Source: Lepisosteus oculatus
Lineage: Eukaryota > Chordata > Actinopteri > Semionotiformes > Lepisosteidae
Assembly (NCBI RefSeq): GCF_040954835.1
Contig: NC_090704.1
Coordinates: 40,862,979 to 40,926,978 of the forward strand
DNA: 64,000 bases
Direction of reading: 5' to 3'
Positions 49,986 to 61,900 of this stretch are shown here, one piece after another. Within the stretch, counting starts at the first letter, position 1, and every line of letters starts with the position of its first letter. The notes beneath the pieces were generated by a model. That model saw nothing but the letters and a program-made list of their open reading frames with translations, made no database searches and was not told the origin of the DNA. Position numbers and translations under genes: made by a program.

Positions 49986-52900
49986 TTAACTCAACGGCTT
50001 CTTTTTCTTCCTTCCTTTGGAACAGCCACGGCCAAACCACCCTCCCTGCACAGGAGCCCTGCCACATTCCTCTGCAGAGCCCTGGAAGATTGCTGGCCGT
50101 CCTGAAGGTGGCGCTATCAGCTTTCGGTGGTGACTGTCCGCCTCCTCTGGCCTCAGCGGAGTAGCAAGGCTGAAAATGGGATCCTTGGACCTGCCACCAG
50201 GAAAAAAAAAACACAAAAAACAAGGTGATATCTGAACTTGAGTTTACTCATCTTGCCTGTTTACTCATCTTTCATTGTTAGAAAAAAAGACAAGACAGCA
50301 CAGCCTTAATTTAAAGCTCTGGAAGAGGTCAGGATTGTTGAACTGGAGAATTAAACGTATCTTATGCATTTAGCACTTTCGGCCACATGAAAGTTAGGCA
50401 GTTTGGTGTTTGGCTAATGCAATCTTGCGCTGAGTTGAACACTCAGCTTTTCATTGTGTCATTTTTCAGCAGTTTACTGATGTTGGTTCTTTGATAACAA
50501 ACCTCAGTGCAAGGACTACACTGAGGGTTAAAGACAAAGGCATACATAAAAGGAATTATACACAAAGACAGTACTTAGAAATCAGCAATGCTCAGCGAGG
50601 ACAGTGGTTGGGTAAGCGTTCGCTATTCATATACCCTAATTTAAACAGACTTGATTTGCAGTCTAATAGCTACCAATATTATAACTGGACACATGGTAGG
50701 GAATGGGACTTTAAAGCAGCACAATGAAAACCCAGATATAATTACAATCAATGCCTACTTTATCAACTGAGCTCATAGTCAAATTGATAGTCACTATTAA
50801 GCGGAAAGGAACACACTGTAAAATATATACTCCGATTTAATTTGTATCTTTTGAAATAAATCTACAATTAGTAGGTTACCGACACCCAACAATATATTAA
50901 ATGCATTTGCGTATTTGTGGTATCACCTGCTACTTGGCTTGATTTCACTACTGAAAACTGAACATCATCCATTGTCGATTTGGCTGAGGTTAAACTTTAG
51001 CGAGTTTAGCTTGTGGAGTTAAATTGCTCATGAAAAGCAGTGACACGTGGACATGCCAATAAAGGCACAAAAGGTGGCTTATTTTTAAGTTCTTTGGCAG
51101 GAAAAGGCGGAGTCTGTTGCAGGCTCTTAATGCATATGTTGACACGCAATCTGCTCTTGACCTGTCTGAATGACAGTGCACATGGTTTTCGACAAGGAAG
51201 AAAACGTACTTGTCATATTCTGGGATCTGGATGTCCAGTTCTTCCATCAAAAGTTTCATTACATCATCACACTTCCCATGGATTTTGAGGGCCGCAAGGT
51301 CATCTTTTGGCGTCCACTGAAAGAAATTTTAAATGCGATTGCCACAGGCTTTTCAATTACTCAATTCCATTCATATTTAAAAAGAAAAAAACAGGTACCT
51401 CATGTTTCAATTCATTCCTGGCAAGCCTTACACTTAACGCTCTTCAGCACAAGATACTAAGGCAATAACAAGCAGCCAATTAAGTCTTTCACAGAATAAA
51501 CTTTAAAAAACAGAGAAAAAATATCCTGCTGAAAGCATATATCTGTATAGGAGTGCTAAATTCACACATTATGTACAGATAACAACAAGATCTATATCAT
51601 ATTCTTTTTATTAAAAAACCTGCTGGTAATGAAGTAAATGCAGCACCTGTAAGTTAACAATGTAGAGCTTGGGTCTCTTGTTAGGAGTTCTGTTCATACA
51701 CCACAGACAGGCATACTTCTTAAGGACCTGTTACAGAGAAAATCATAATCCGTTTCTGACGTGAGTGCAGCTGATGACTAAATACTTAATTTCTTCAGTA
51801 TTCCCCAATTCAAAATAAGAGATCATTTGAAATGGCACGTGCAACACCTCATTTACTTAAAAATAAACAGCAAACTGTGGACAAGAGGCTATATATTTTG
51901 CCTTCATCCACCGGGATGTGAAACATGCATTTTTAAGGGGTGTAACTTTAGCCCCTGTGATCACGGTCTAACCAGGCAACAGACAGGGCAGAAGGCCGTA
52001 CCTTCAAACTGGAGCCCAGGCAGAGGATGGCGTCTGCTTTCGCTGCGGCCTCAGCTGCCCCCTTCCAGTTGAGGGGCTGGTCCAGCGTGCCGCGCTCGCC
52101 GAAGTGGACGATGGTGTCCCGGAGCTCGGCGCCGCAGCGGGAGCAATGGCGGCCCGTCCCGTGCCTGTGCAGGCCTGTCTGCTCCGTCACGTCAAACAGA
52201 CGCACACACTCCTCGGGCGGCGAGCAGGCGGTGCACACCTGCCACACAGAACTACCAGCCTTCACCACATACAGCCCTGGGCTTAGAGTAGAAGTCCTAC
52301 TCTGGTAGGAAACAGTCTTCGCCACACTCAACAGAGAAGACTACAAGGGGACCAGATTCAGGAACGCAGCACCTTCAAGGACATTGCCAAGTGCAAACTA
52401 GAGGACACAAGTGGAAACTACAGGGAAGCATAGTTAGAGCTCATAACAGGAAGTATTTCTTTACACAAAGGTTGTGCGGATTACAGATCAAGACGCCCAG
52501 CCACACTGACATAGTGGCTTCATTCAGGAAGCATCTGGATGCCAGCTGGACCCAAAGGGCCAGGCAGACTGAGACTGGCCTCCTGTCACCTGTAACCCTT
52601 CTTACGTTCAGGGTTGCTATAATGTATAGTGCGTGTTAAGGTCTACTTGAATACTCCTGCTTTTAATCCACATACTGTATGCTGCTTCTTGTATTCTTTC
52701 AATGTCTAAGAGCACTTTAGACATTAATTTCGAACACTGAATTGGAAGGCACTCCGCTTTCAGTATCTACAGACAGGAACTGTCTGGCTCGATTAGTGAC
52801 TGCAGTTGCAATGCTGGCCTTGTGGATACAGAACAACATGAAGTGGAAGACGGTTTTATGTTCAAACCCTAAGTGCAATTAAAGCCAGCTAAAGGCTTGT

Positions 52901-55900
52901 TGGGCTGGTTTAAACACCACAGTCACACAGCGTAAACATTACTGCCCAAGAAAAAAACAGGGCTGAATGGAAAAGGACACAGGATGCTGCTCACCTCAAT
53001 GTACATGTTCCCATGCAGCTCTGAGAGGGCTTGTCTTGGCAGTCCGCTTCGTAAATGGAGTCCATCGCAGTTCTGAGACACCACATGCTGCACCTTCACA
53101 CAGACATGTACGTTCTTCAAACACGCATTCAACAATCCTCACCACTGCTACCTCCACAATTATACAGTCATTGCCAGAAAACATACTGGCAGTGAACTGC
53201 TTGACACCAGCCTAGTAAAATGTTAAAAGATAGTGAGCGATAAAATGTATTCCAAAAATAATTAAGTCACTCCTGTGCCAAGCTACATTTCAGAGTAGAA
53301 ATATAACTGCACTCAGGTTTTGCAAAAATCAATGTCTGCAGTCTGTAGTCTGCCCACAAGCAGAAGCACTCCCAAAGAATTTAGCAATACAAATGCCAGA
53401 TTTCTGTTACATTTGTCGATACATTATCATCAATTTCTCAAAAAAAACATCAAACCCTGTTTCATCATTTTATTTTTAATGGCTATTTGGTTCAATTTCC
53501 TCTCACCAGCTTCTCTTCATGCAGCTTTCCAATGCACATGTGCGTCAAAGTGGGCTCTGCTTCACTGAGGTCTGAAGCACTAAAAAACACAAACAGCATT
53601 ATTTGTTGAAAACCTCTTCGAATAAACACACCAGGATTATTCTTACTCTGGGTTTAAATTACTTTTTAAAAAAAAAAACTATGCAAAAAGGGGACAGGGC
53701 AGGTTTCTGACACATTTAACTTCAACAGGCTCATTCTGTTTTAGCTGTACGGGCTCCACTGTATTCTTTGATAAGATAACACTTGCCTACAAAAGCTTAA
53801 CCTTTCTGTTGTCACAAAAGTCAAAAACATAGGGGGAATATAGAAAGGTACAGGTGTAGATTAAAACTGTACCAAAATATTCTTTTCTGTCTCTCTGTGA
53901 CTAACAGGGGCAAAAATATGATAGATCTTTTTCACTAGCATCAATAACAGAAGGTGAAACAGAAATAACAACATGCTAAATGAATATTTCTCACAGGTTC
54001 TTACAATAGATGTCATCAATAATACGCCCAATGGTATAAAAGGACATCCATGAATATTGGGCACTTGTAGCTTAACAGACTGTGAGATCTTACACATCTT
54101 AAAACTAATAAATTGCTGATGGCAGATGCTATTTTCTTGTAATTAAGGAAAGACGGATGTTATTTAAAGACCCCCTGTCTAGGATGTTTCAACTGTCACC
54201 TAGCAGGGGAACATACCTTTCGGCATGGAGAACTGCAAATTTGAATTGCACATTTGAATTTCAAATTTAAAGAAAACAGACTAAAACTGAGGCAGAGAAC
54301 TACAGACAAAGGAATTTTAAGAAAACTATTAATAGACAGACTATATTGATTTATAACAGATGGATCTTGTCTAACTTACTAGAATTCTTCAAACAAGGAA
54401 CAAGAACAGTTTATAGCACTAAATCATCAAACATTGGGCAGTTACATTTCCATAACAAAGATAATCCCTTAAATTAAACACCACAGGAATCCAAGGCGTT
54501 CTAAGCACAAGTATCAACAACGAGTAACAAACAGTATACCATTCATCATCTGCAAGAGAATAGTCTCTAAAGGGCAAATGTAAGCAGTGGTATAGCACAG
54601 GTGTCTCTTTTTGGCTTGTATTTCCTCCTGATCTATATTAATTATGTAGATTTTAGTACAGTTAGCAAACTAGCTAAATTTGCTGATGATATGAAAACAG
54701 TAACCAAGGAAAAAACAGAAACAGTGGCAAGAAAATGCCAAAAATGCAAATTCATGGACTGGGCAGACACTTGCAAAACTTAATGTAACATTGATAAGTA
54801 CAAAGTAGTCCACGCAAGAGACAGGAACATACAGTATGTTATACATATCTCACGGGTGATTCTGAGCTGAGGGAAACTGCTCACCAAAGGGATCTTGGCG
54901 TTTATGTCGATTGTTTATCTCCTTATCAAGGCAAAGAGAATCCTTGGTTACACAGCAAGAAGTGAGGAATTTAAATAATGGAAGTTGACGCTTGACGCTG
55001 CACTAACCAGACCTCATTTAGGATACTATGCTCAATTTTTAGTCACAATAACACAAACAAAATCCTTAGAAGAAGTTCAAAGAGGAGAAAAAAGAATGGT
55101 TCCTAGTCTCATGGGATTGCCACATATGAGGAGGTGGAAGGAGCAAAAATCTCTTCAGTCTTGAAGAATGGAGGCTGAGTGGTTTTAAGTGTATAAAATC
55201 CTGAAGGGTATAGATCGGTTCAACCCACTTACTATTTCATGACAAAGTATTTCAGACACCACAGTGAATCAAGAACAAGAAACTTCATGGGAATTAATTG
55301 ACGCTGAAGCACAGCCAGCTGTTTTATAGAAACAGCTGTAGAGCACATGGAATAATCTTTCCAGCCAGGTAATTCAGATCCAAACTCTGGGCTCCTTTGC
55401 AAAACAACTACAGTAGATGAAATTTTAGATTCACTCAGCTGCTAAACCACCAAACTAGCAAACTGGACTGGGAGGCTGCAAGCGAGAGGGGGTTGTGCAT
55501 ATGCGCTTCTGCAGTGTAGGGTATCTAATCTGAAACAAAGAGGTGGATCTGCCCTTACCTCACCGATCTGCCCTTCTGGAGCAACGTCCACACCCCATTA
55601 GGACCCCGGTAGTCTGGGATGGAAGCTGCCTGCCACAAACAAGGAAGAAGCCAATCAGACTGCTGCAAGTTTGTTGTGGGACCTGGAAAAGGATTCCCAG
55701 CCTTCAATGTAACTTGATTGTAAAGATCCCTCCAAGCGCTGGAAATCTTGCATGGTCATGTTATCCTTCTGCTACCATACACGTGTCTGGCATTTTAAAT
55801 ATTGTTTGCTACAGAATATCCGTCGTTTGATGATCAGAATGACTGTGTAAGAAGGAAGAAGGCTCACACCTGAAGAAGGCTCCACAGCCGAAATGTTGTG

Positions 55901-58125
55901 TTTTCTTTCTTCTCTTTTCAGAATGGAATAAACCTATTACCTGTTCCTTTGCAGCCTACGCATGCCAACGCAGCTACCCACCCGTGTAAAAAGGATTACC
56001 CATTCAACTACTGCGCCATCATGACACCAATGTCAGTGCTAGGATCTAGATTAGCATGCCATTTGGCATTCTACGAACGCTGATGAATAATTTCACAAAT
56101 GCTAGCTAACGTTTTGTTCAGACTACCAAATTCCAGATTTGAATTAAAAAGAATAAGCCTTCTCATAATGTTTCGCGACTTCATGCATTTTCTCCAGTGC
56201 CACAAGTCCGACGGGTTCCAGTACAGTACCGTACTAATGCCAGCGCCTGTGTACACCACAAGGTACGTGGCTGCTCGAACAGCAGCTGCCAGCTCCTTCA
56301 CTTTCCTCTGCAGCTCGTCCGGCCCGTCAAGCACCTAAACCAAAGTGACAGAATGATGTTCACAGGCATTATTTCGTACATAATTTCAAAATAATGCCCA
56401 CGCCTACACAAAATGGATGGGGTTAAAATGCTCCACTTTTTATATTTAAGTACTTCAGTGGACCCACAGCACCGCTCCCCAGACAGCAGAAACCTCTGCT
56501 TCACCCATTAAAGGCCGGGACCCCCTTTTGTAGGATAATTCAACACCATCCAGGTTCGAAGGGTATGATGGCAGCTTTGGTTACAGTCTTAGTGCCAGGT
56601 GGGCTCTGTTTTGTTGATTATACCAGTATAAGAGTTGGAATCTGTGGTCATTTTAGGGCTAAATTACCAGTATTACAACTCCTGGCCGACACGGTGGTGC
56701 ACTGGTTACCACTGCTGCCTCACAGTGCAGGGCCCTGGGTTCAGTTCCTGAGCTGTGAGCAGTGATTTGTGTGGAGTTTCTATGTTCTCCCCTCCTTCGT
56801 GTGGGTTTCCTTCTGGTGCTGCGGTTTCCTCCCACAGTCCGAAGACATAAGGCAAGGTTAATTGGCTTCTGGGAATATTAGCCCTGGTGTGAGTGTGAGT
56901 GTTTATGTCGGTGCGCGCCCTGCAGGGGACTGGCATCCTGCCCAGGGTGTGTTCTGCCTGGCTCCGCTTGCTTGTCGTGACCACAACTTGGATGAAGCAG
57001 TTAGACAATAGAGCGATACTCCTGTCCGATTCTGACTGTTTATTAAACCGCAGCGCTTTGGATTCGGATGTTATATGAGAGCTGAAGGTAAACGCAAACC
57101 CGCTCCAGCCAGAGCTGGACAGGGGCCGCCCCACCTCCTCCTGTTTCCTCTTCAGGGCGTCCCGTCTGATCTGCCGCAGTCTGAGCTCCTGCACCATCTT
57201 CTCGCACTGCTGGAGGGTAGCCAGCTCCTCCTCCGTCCGCTCCGACTCGGACTTCTTCAGGATCTGCGACACCTGCACAGGCACAGAACGCAACAGCCTG
57301 CCAGCCTCCCTCTCAAGCAGGCAGGCTCGTCCCACAGCCCGAACTGAACCAGCTGACACAGTACTGAAAACGCCTTCCATTCTCTTTAAAAGACCTGGCC
57401 AGCAGCACTGCGTGCAACAACTGGTCTTCCACACATTAGGCATAAGACTCCTTCTGAAACTCAGGATGTCCGCCAAAACGTGAATTAGATATATATATTA
57501 TGAGAGACTGCCAGCCCTTAAAATGCACGTCATAGGCAGACAGCAGAACTTTTAAGTCATTAATTAAGAGGAATATTGCTGGAAACAGTGTTTTGGAAAC
57601 TTGATGCCCAAATTATTCTGTCTAAAACTCGCAAAAAGCATGTTAGGGAATCCTATTTCTTCTAGGTTTTAAAACAAAAGGTGCATTTTACCGATGTGAC
57701 ATAAAGATTATATACATTGCTGCGACACCCAAATAATGTAACCATATCACATGTGAAAATGCAAATTGTATTACATTAATGAACCTATGGATGAGATTTT
57801 AGACAATACAAAGGAACGCAATTTGCTTCTGTAATGATGACAGGTAATACGGACAATCAAAAAGCGAATTTTAAAATATAAGCAGCTCATAGTCTAACAA
57901 TATAAGGGGATTAACTTGTAAATCCATGTTTGTGGAGAAGTGTGTCACTGTGTGCACAAATTACAATGCACAAAGAGACTCGTGTAGCTCCCAACTGAGA
58001 ATTCTTGCTCTTACCAGTTTGAACGTTTTTCTCTGCTTCTCCTGCTGCAAGATTTTAGCTCTCTCTTGCGCTTTCCTCTCCGTTCGAGAAGACACACGAC
58101 CACAGTCCCTGGCTGTCCCCTCCAT
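49986..58125 (-). CDS. sirt7: NAD-dependent deacylase sirtuin-7, complete, 10 exons
   Basis: Class IV sirtuin of the nucleolus and chromatin: removes acetyl (notably H3K18ac) and other acyl groups using NAD and supports rDNA transcription. Coding exons: 58125-58015, 57272-57135, 56334-56230, 55629-55559, 53579-53507, 53093-52995, 52238-52002, 51727-51647, 51316-51210, 50190-49986; 1227 bp, 408 aa (human 400), all phases consistent. Seen: a basic, coiled N-terminal region (1-90, [10 protein letters not shown]); NAD-binding YTGAGIST (111-118) and [25 protein letters not shown]; catalytic His193 in [10 protein letters not shown]; zinc cysteines 201/204 and 231/234; [19 protein letters not shown]; and the family's C-terminal [15 protein letters not shown] nuclear/nucleolar signal. 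The exon 4 donor must be the second of two overlapping GT sites (ending at 55559) to restore [14 protein letters not shown]. Head-to-tail with pcyt2 downstream. Confidence 0.97.
52336..52640 (+). mobile_element. CR1/L2-like LINE 3' fragment (ORF2 C-terminus)
   Basis: In one plus-strand frame the sequence reads [20 protein letters not shown] and [15 protein letters not shown], the typical end of CR1/L2-type reverse-transcriptase proteins (RKYFFT...FRKxLD), then a short non-coding stretch with CCTTCTTACGTTC. 5' truncated, lies in sirt7 intron 6 antisense to the gene. Confidence 0.7.
54595..55420 (+). mobile_element. CR1/L2-like LINE reverse-transcriptase fragment, degenerate
   Basis: Plus-strand frames, broken by frameshifts, show the reverse-transcriptase active-site region ([20 protein letters not shown], with FADD), then a thumb region reading [16 protein letters not shown] and [15 protein letters not shown], matching the LVRPHLEYxxQFWSP and LExVQRRATKM consensus of CR1/L2 elements. 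No intact ORF remains. It sits in sirt7 intron 4, antisense to the gene. Confidence 0.8.
55862..55983 (+). repeat. Hammerhead-like repeat, copy 3
   Basis: CACAC, CTGAAGA, a perfect GGCT-CCAC-AGCC hairpin, GAAAT (GAAAC elsewhere) and GTTGTGTTTTC, a pyrimidine run, CAGAATGGAATAAACCTATT, and the tail ending GCAGCTACCCACCC. Lies in sirt7 intron 3, antisense to the gene, 230 bp upstream of exon 4 in gene orientation. The tail matches the 25 kb copy almost base for base. Confidence 0.85.
56682..56980 (+). mobile_element. tRNA-derived SINE, GGATGGAT-tailed family, tail missing
   Basis: Head ACGGTGGTGCACTGGTTACC with B box GGTTCAGTTCC (56739-56749), then TGTGGAGTTTCTATGTTCTC, CGTGTGGGTTTCCTTCTGG, TTTCCTCCCACAGTCCGAAG and ACTGGCATCCTGCCCAGGG. 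Same order of blocks as the 46228 copy in the opposite orientation. The (GGAT)n tail is gone. Located in sirt7 intron 2. Confidence 0.8.
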
Positions 58126-58335
58126 TCTTCCTGTTGTGGGGATGTATCTAAACAACCGGCCGACATTTAACACAACGAGTACGCAGGAAAGAGGAAAAAC
58201 ACACATGTGATGCTTCAGAAACGCGCCTTCGAAATGAAGCAGCGCCCTCTATTGGTCATTGTGGCGACTGCAACTGTTCGCTGGATCATTTTAGTCCGGG
58301 GTGAACCTGCCCAATAAATTTGCTTTCGGATTTGT

Positions 58336-58424
58336 GACACACCTGAAGAAGGCTCCGCAGCCGAAACGTTGTGTCTCTTTTCTTTTTTCTTTCAGTATGG
58401 TATAAAACTTTACGTATTCCATTA
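58336..58424 (+). repeat. Hammerhead-like repeat, copy 4, in the sirt7 upstream spacer
   Basis: ACACAC, CTGAAGA, a GGCT-CCGC-AGCC hairpin, GAAAC and GTTGTGTCTC, then a pyrimidine run and CAGTATGGTATAAAAC; the tail then diverges. It lies about 210 bp upstream of the sirt7 start codon, between sirt7 and the 3' end of the CP110-like gene, in opposite orientation to both. Confidence 0.8.
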
Positions 58425-58781
58425 CATAAATTTGCTATCCCATGGACAGGCTTTTGTAAAAGAAGTAATAGAAAAGACAGGGTAAAATTAGACAATATCC
58501 AAAAGACTCTAAATACAATTGGTTTATCATAAATTGCAACTGCAACTTTTGTCGGAACTACATTTTCAAACAAAACTTAAGTATGTGGTTCAGTCACTGT
58601 AAAGGTACTAGACCCTTTACTGCTTTACTATTACATTTAAATATAATCACCAGTTTCCACCCTGCACATCTGATGTCTGTTAAAGGTGCTGTGCATGATA
58701 GGCTTCTTTGTCTGAAGTCCCCTGATGCATCCGGAGAATCCAGAGAACAAAAGAAACTCAACTTCAGAAAAATGAAAACAC

Positions 58782-58787
58782 TTTATT
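58782..58787 (-). terminator. Candidate poly(A) signal of the CP110-like gene
   Basis: AATAAA on the minus strand 209 bp beyond the stop codon, in a normal position for a short 3' UTR. It leaves about 650 bp to the sirt7 start codon. Confidence 0.55.
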
Positions 58788-58995
58788 TTTACACAGGACG
58801 TCTAAAAATAAATATTAAAAAGTTACAAATTTTGTAAGGAACAAGTAACAGTAAAATGGGGCTTAAAATTATTTTTTTCCTGTACCTTATGTTTTTATGC
58901 TTCTTAGGATTGATGATTTTTTATAACAATTATCTCAGGTTTATATTTACTGTCCAGATCAACCAGTGAGTAATCTCCGATCAATGAATCCCCAC

Positions 58996-61900
58996 TTAGC
59001 CCAGGTTATCCAGGGTTATTTCAAGTGCAGGATATAATGTTGTGGTAGCACTCTGACTTTCTATAAACAGATGTGGGATGCTGTGCTCTTTGGAGATGAC
59101 AGTGGCAGAGGTTGGCAGTGGTACAGTATGGACACCCAGCACAGGCAGTGTTTCTTGTAACACTAAGTAAGAATTCCCTCTTGATCCCGAAGAAGGCTGT
59201 GTGCATGAGCTGTCTGTATATGTCATCTGTGTTTTGTGGAAAGAGCAGAGCTGTTTTCTTTGGAGCTGTGCTGACGGAGCTGTCTCCCAGGATAAACATT
59301 CCCTGGCCCCCTCTGTCTCTCTGCAACTCTTTTCCATAACCTGAAAATCAACAGGAGGATGCACATCAATCACCATGGTTACAGAATGGGAAGAACAATA
59401 TCATGACAGCAGATTTAATATTCTCCCAGTGTCCAAAATACAAAACTAATTAGTACACTTCAGGCTGACACTTGAGTAGCTGTGAGCATGCAAGAGAGAA
59501 GATATTTACATCAGTCAAGCTGTGATCATTTACACCTTGAACCACAGTATAATACAATAAAAGAGCACAGCAGAGACAGAACTAAACCAGAATGTGCACA
59601 GAGGTATTGGGGTGAAGCCGAGTCTCTTGTGGTCTGAACTGATAACATAAAGAGGGAATATTACCTAATGGAGAGAAAGATCTACTTAAATAAGGTTGGT
59701 GAAAAAGGTGTCCTTGTGTTTTGCTGTGGAAGCTTATGCAATGTTAAGGCCCATCACAACGGTACTCACAGTAAACTCCTCTTCCTCTCCAGTGACTTCT
59801 TTGTAGCAGCTGAAAGTGAGCCTTTTCCTCTGCTGTGTTTTGTCCCATTCTCCCAAAAAAACAAAATCACTTGTTTAAAATTTACATTTCTCTTCCATGA
59901 CCCAGGCTTAAGTAAAAATAAGCAGACACACAATCAGATCCCTTGTGCATGTTACATACTTGGCAAATAAAGTAATTCTGATCTAATCACTAGTCTCTGG
60001 CTTGAAAATGAAGATGGCTCCACCTTGTGGACTCTGGCAACAGCACTCTGCTCAAAGGCAGTTTAAATAAAAGCACTTGAAAAATGCTGGCATAAAGGCA
60101 CATCGGGATAGACACAACCCTAGGCTGCACAACGTCTTGTTGAATATAACATAAGAGGTTTTCAATTCTGAGGGAGTACAGATAATGAAACAAAATGCAT
60201 TACATCACAACTTCTGTGATCATTTTATCTGCAATTAAAATATATTAGAATCTGTACTTGTGATTCTATTTAAGATTTATATTTCTAAATAAATGGTACC
60301 TGGGCATTGTAAGAGGAAAAATAATATATGTATAAGTTATTAAATATAAACCTAGCCTATGTACAGAACAATGAAGATGTGCAAAACCTGCTATAGACAA
60401 AAATGGTAAACTGTACACAAGAACATACTTTTTGTTTGATTTCTCTGTTTCTCACTAAATCTCGATCCCAGGAGATGATCTGCATTCGTTCTTCTGGGGA
60501 CAAACCAAAGAAGATGTCGTGGACTTCATAATGTGCAGAGCGCAGCTGGAAAAACACCACATGGAATCAAGTGTCAGTTTTGTGTTTCACGTAAAGACCT
60601 AAACCGTTTTACACAGACTGAGGTACAAAGGTCTTATACTTCATAGACACAGTGATGAGTTACAATACATGTATGATAGAAATAAACACACAACGAATTC
60701 AAAGCTTCCTCTACTGTCTTCTTCAATTACAACACTTCTGTTATTAAAAAAAGCTTGTTTTGGGTGAGAAGAAGCCAAGCTTGTCATTTCACTGCAATCT
60801 TTGAGTTCACACTGATCTTCCATCTATAAAAACTGGATCACCTTGACAACAGCTCAAACGTAAATTCTACGAGAGTGCAAAAGCAAAATCGCATCCATTT
60901 CTCAAGAAAAACTAACTGAACCACTGTCAAGTGCGCTCCATCATTAATATGGATCTCTACACAGCCACAAAGCTACATTTTGTACTGTAAAACCTACGAA
61001 AAGGATTAACCCCTGTCTTAGAATATAATGGCTCCAATTTCAGCATACGACCACCAAAGAATCACAGATCTGCACAAAGCAGGAGAAGCTGAGTGAAACA
61101 TGAAGCACAAAATAACAAGACTAAGACCGTTGCACACCAGAATACTTACGCAAACAGCAAGCTAATAGATGACATTTTGTCTGTTTTCTACAATGTTCAG
61201 TTTGACTTTATTTTAAAGCCGTTACTTAGATTTGATCACAACACTCTGCATCACCAGACATCAGCTTTCAGCAATGCGGCCAGGAGCAGAATGACACACC
61301 TGGTGCTGGACTCGTTCTCGCAGCGCCTGGTCCTGTTTGGAACTGAACTCCGCCCTTCCCGGGGTGTGCGGCTGCAGAGTGAGCAGGAAGTGTCGAGTGT
61401 CCTGAGGTTTGAACAATGCAAATCAAGATCACAATCGGGAAGCCAGAAAGGGCAACACAAACATATAGAAATAAGGACATTTATATTTTAGAAACGCTGT
61501 CATTAAAAAACATGGTAAAATATTGAACAAGTGCGAGACCCCCTAAGGGGGTCGACTTAAACCTTTCTTGAAATGTAGTTATTTTGAGCTCTTAACCAAC
61601 AGCGACGATGCTCTCTGTGTATCTGCTCATCTCAACAGGTGGCAAATGAGAAGGATTATGGGTTTTCAAAGTTCTGTATGGATTTTTATGTTCAACAATA
61701 CACTTTCAGTTGCTAACAGATGGTTATCATTCTCATTCAAACTACAGACACTATTTGGAAAAGCAGAAGAAATGTTATTCTATAAAACAAGGAGTGTTGT
61801 CATCTTCGTCACAAGTTAAGTCAAACACAAGCCATTTCAGAAGACAAGTGAAATGTTTGTGGCCTACAGACATGACTACAGCTTTTCCCAACACAACGTG

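Noticed and set aside
56706-57476. 256-codon minus-strand ORF taken as one protein
   Set aside because: It only contains sirt7 exon 2 (57272-57135); the remainder reads through intron and the SINE at 56682-56980.
61536-61556. GACCCCCTAAGGGGGTC palindrome
   Set aside because: Very short perfect hairpin with no T-run or gene context; no role can be supported.
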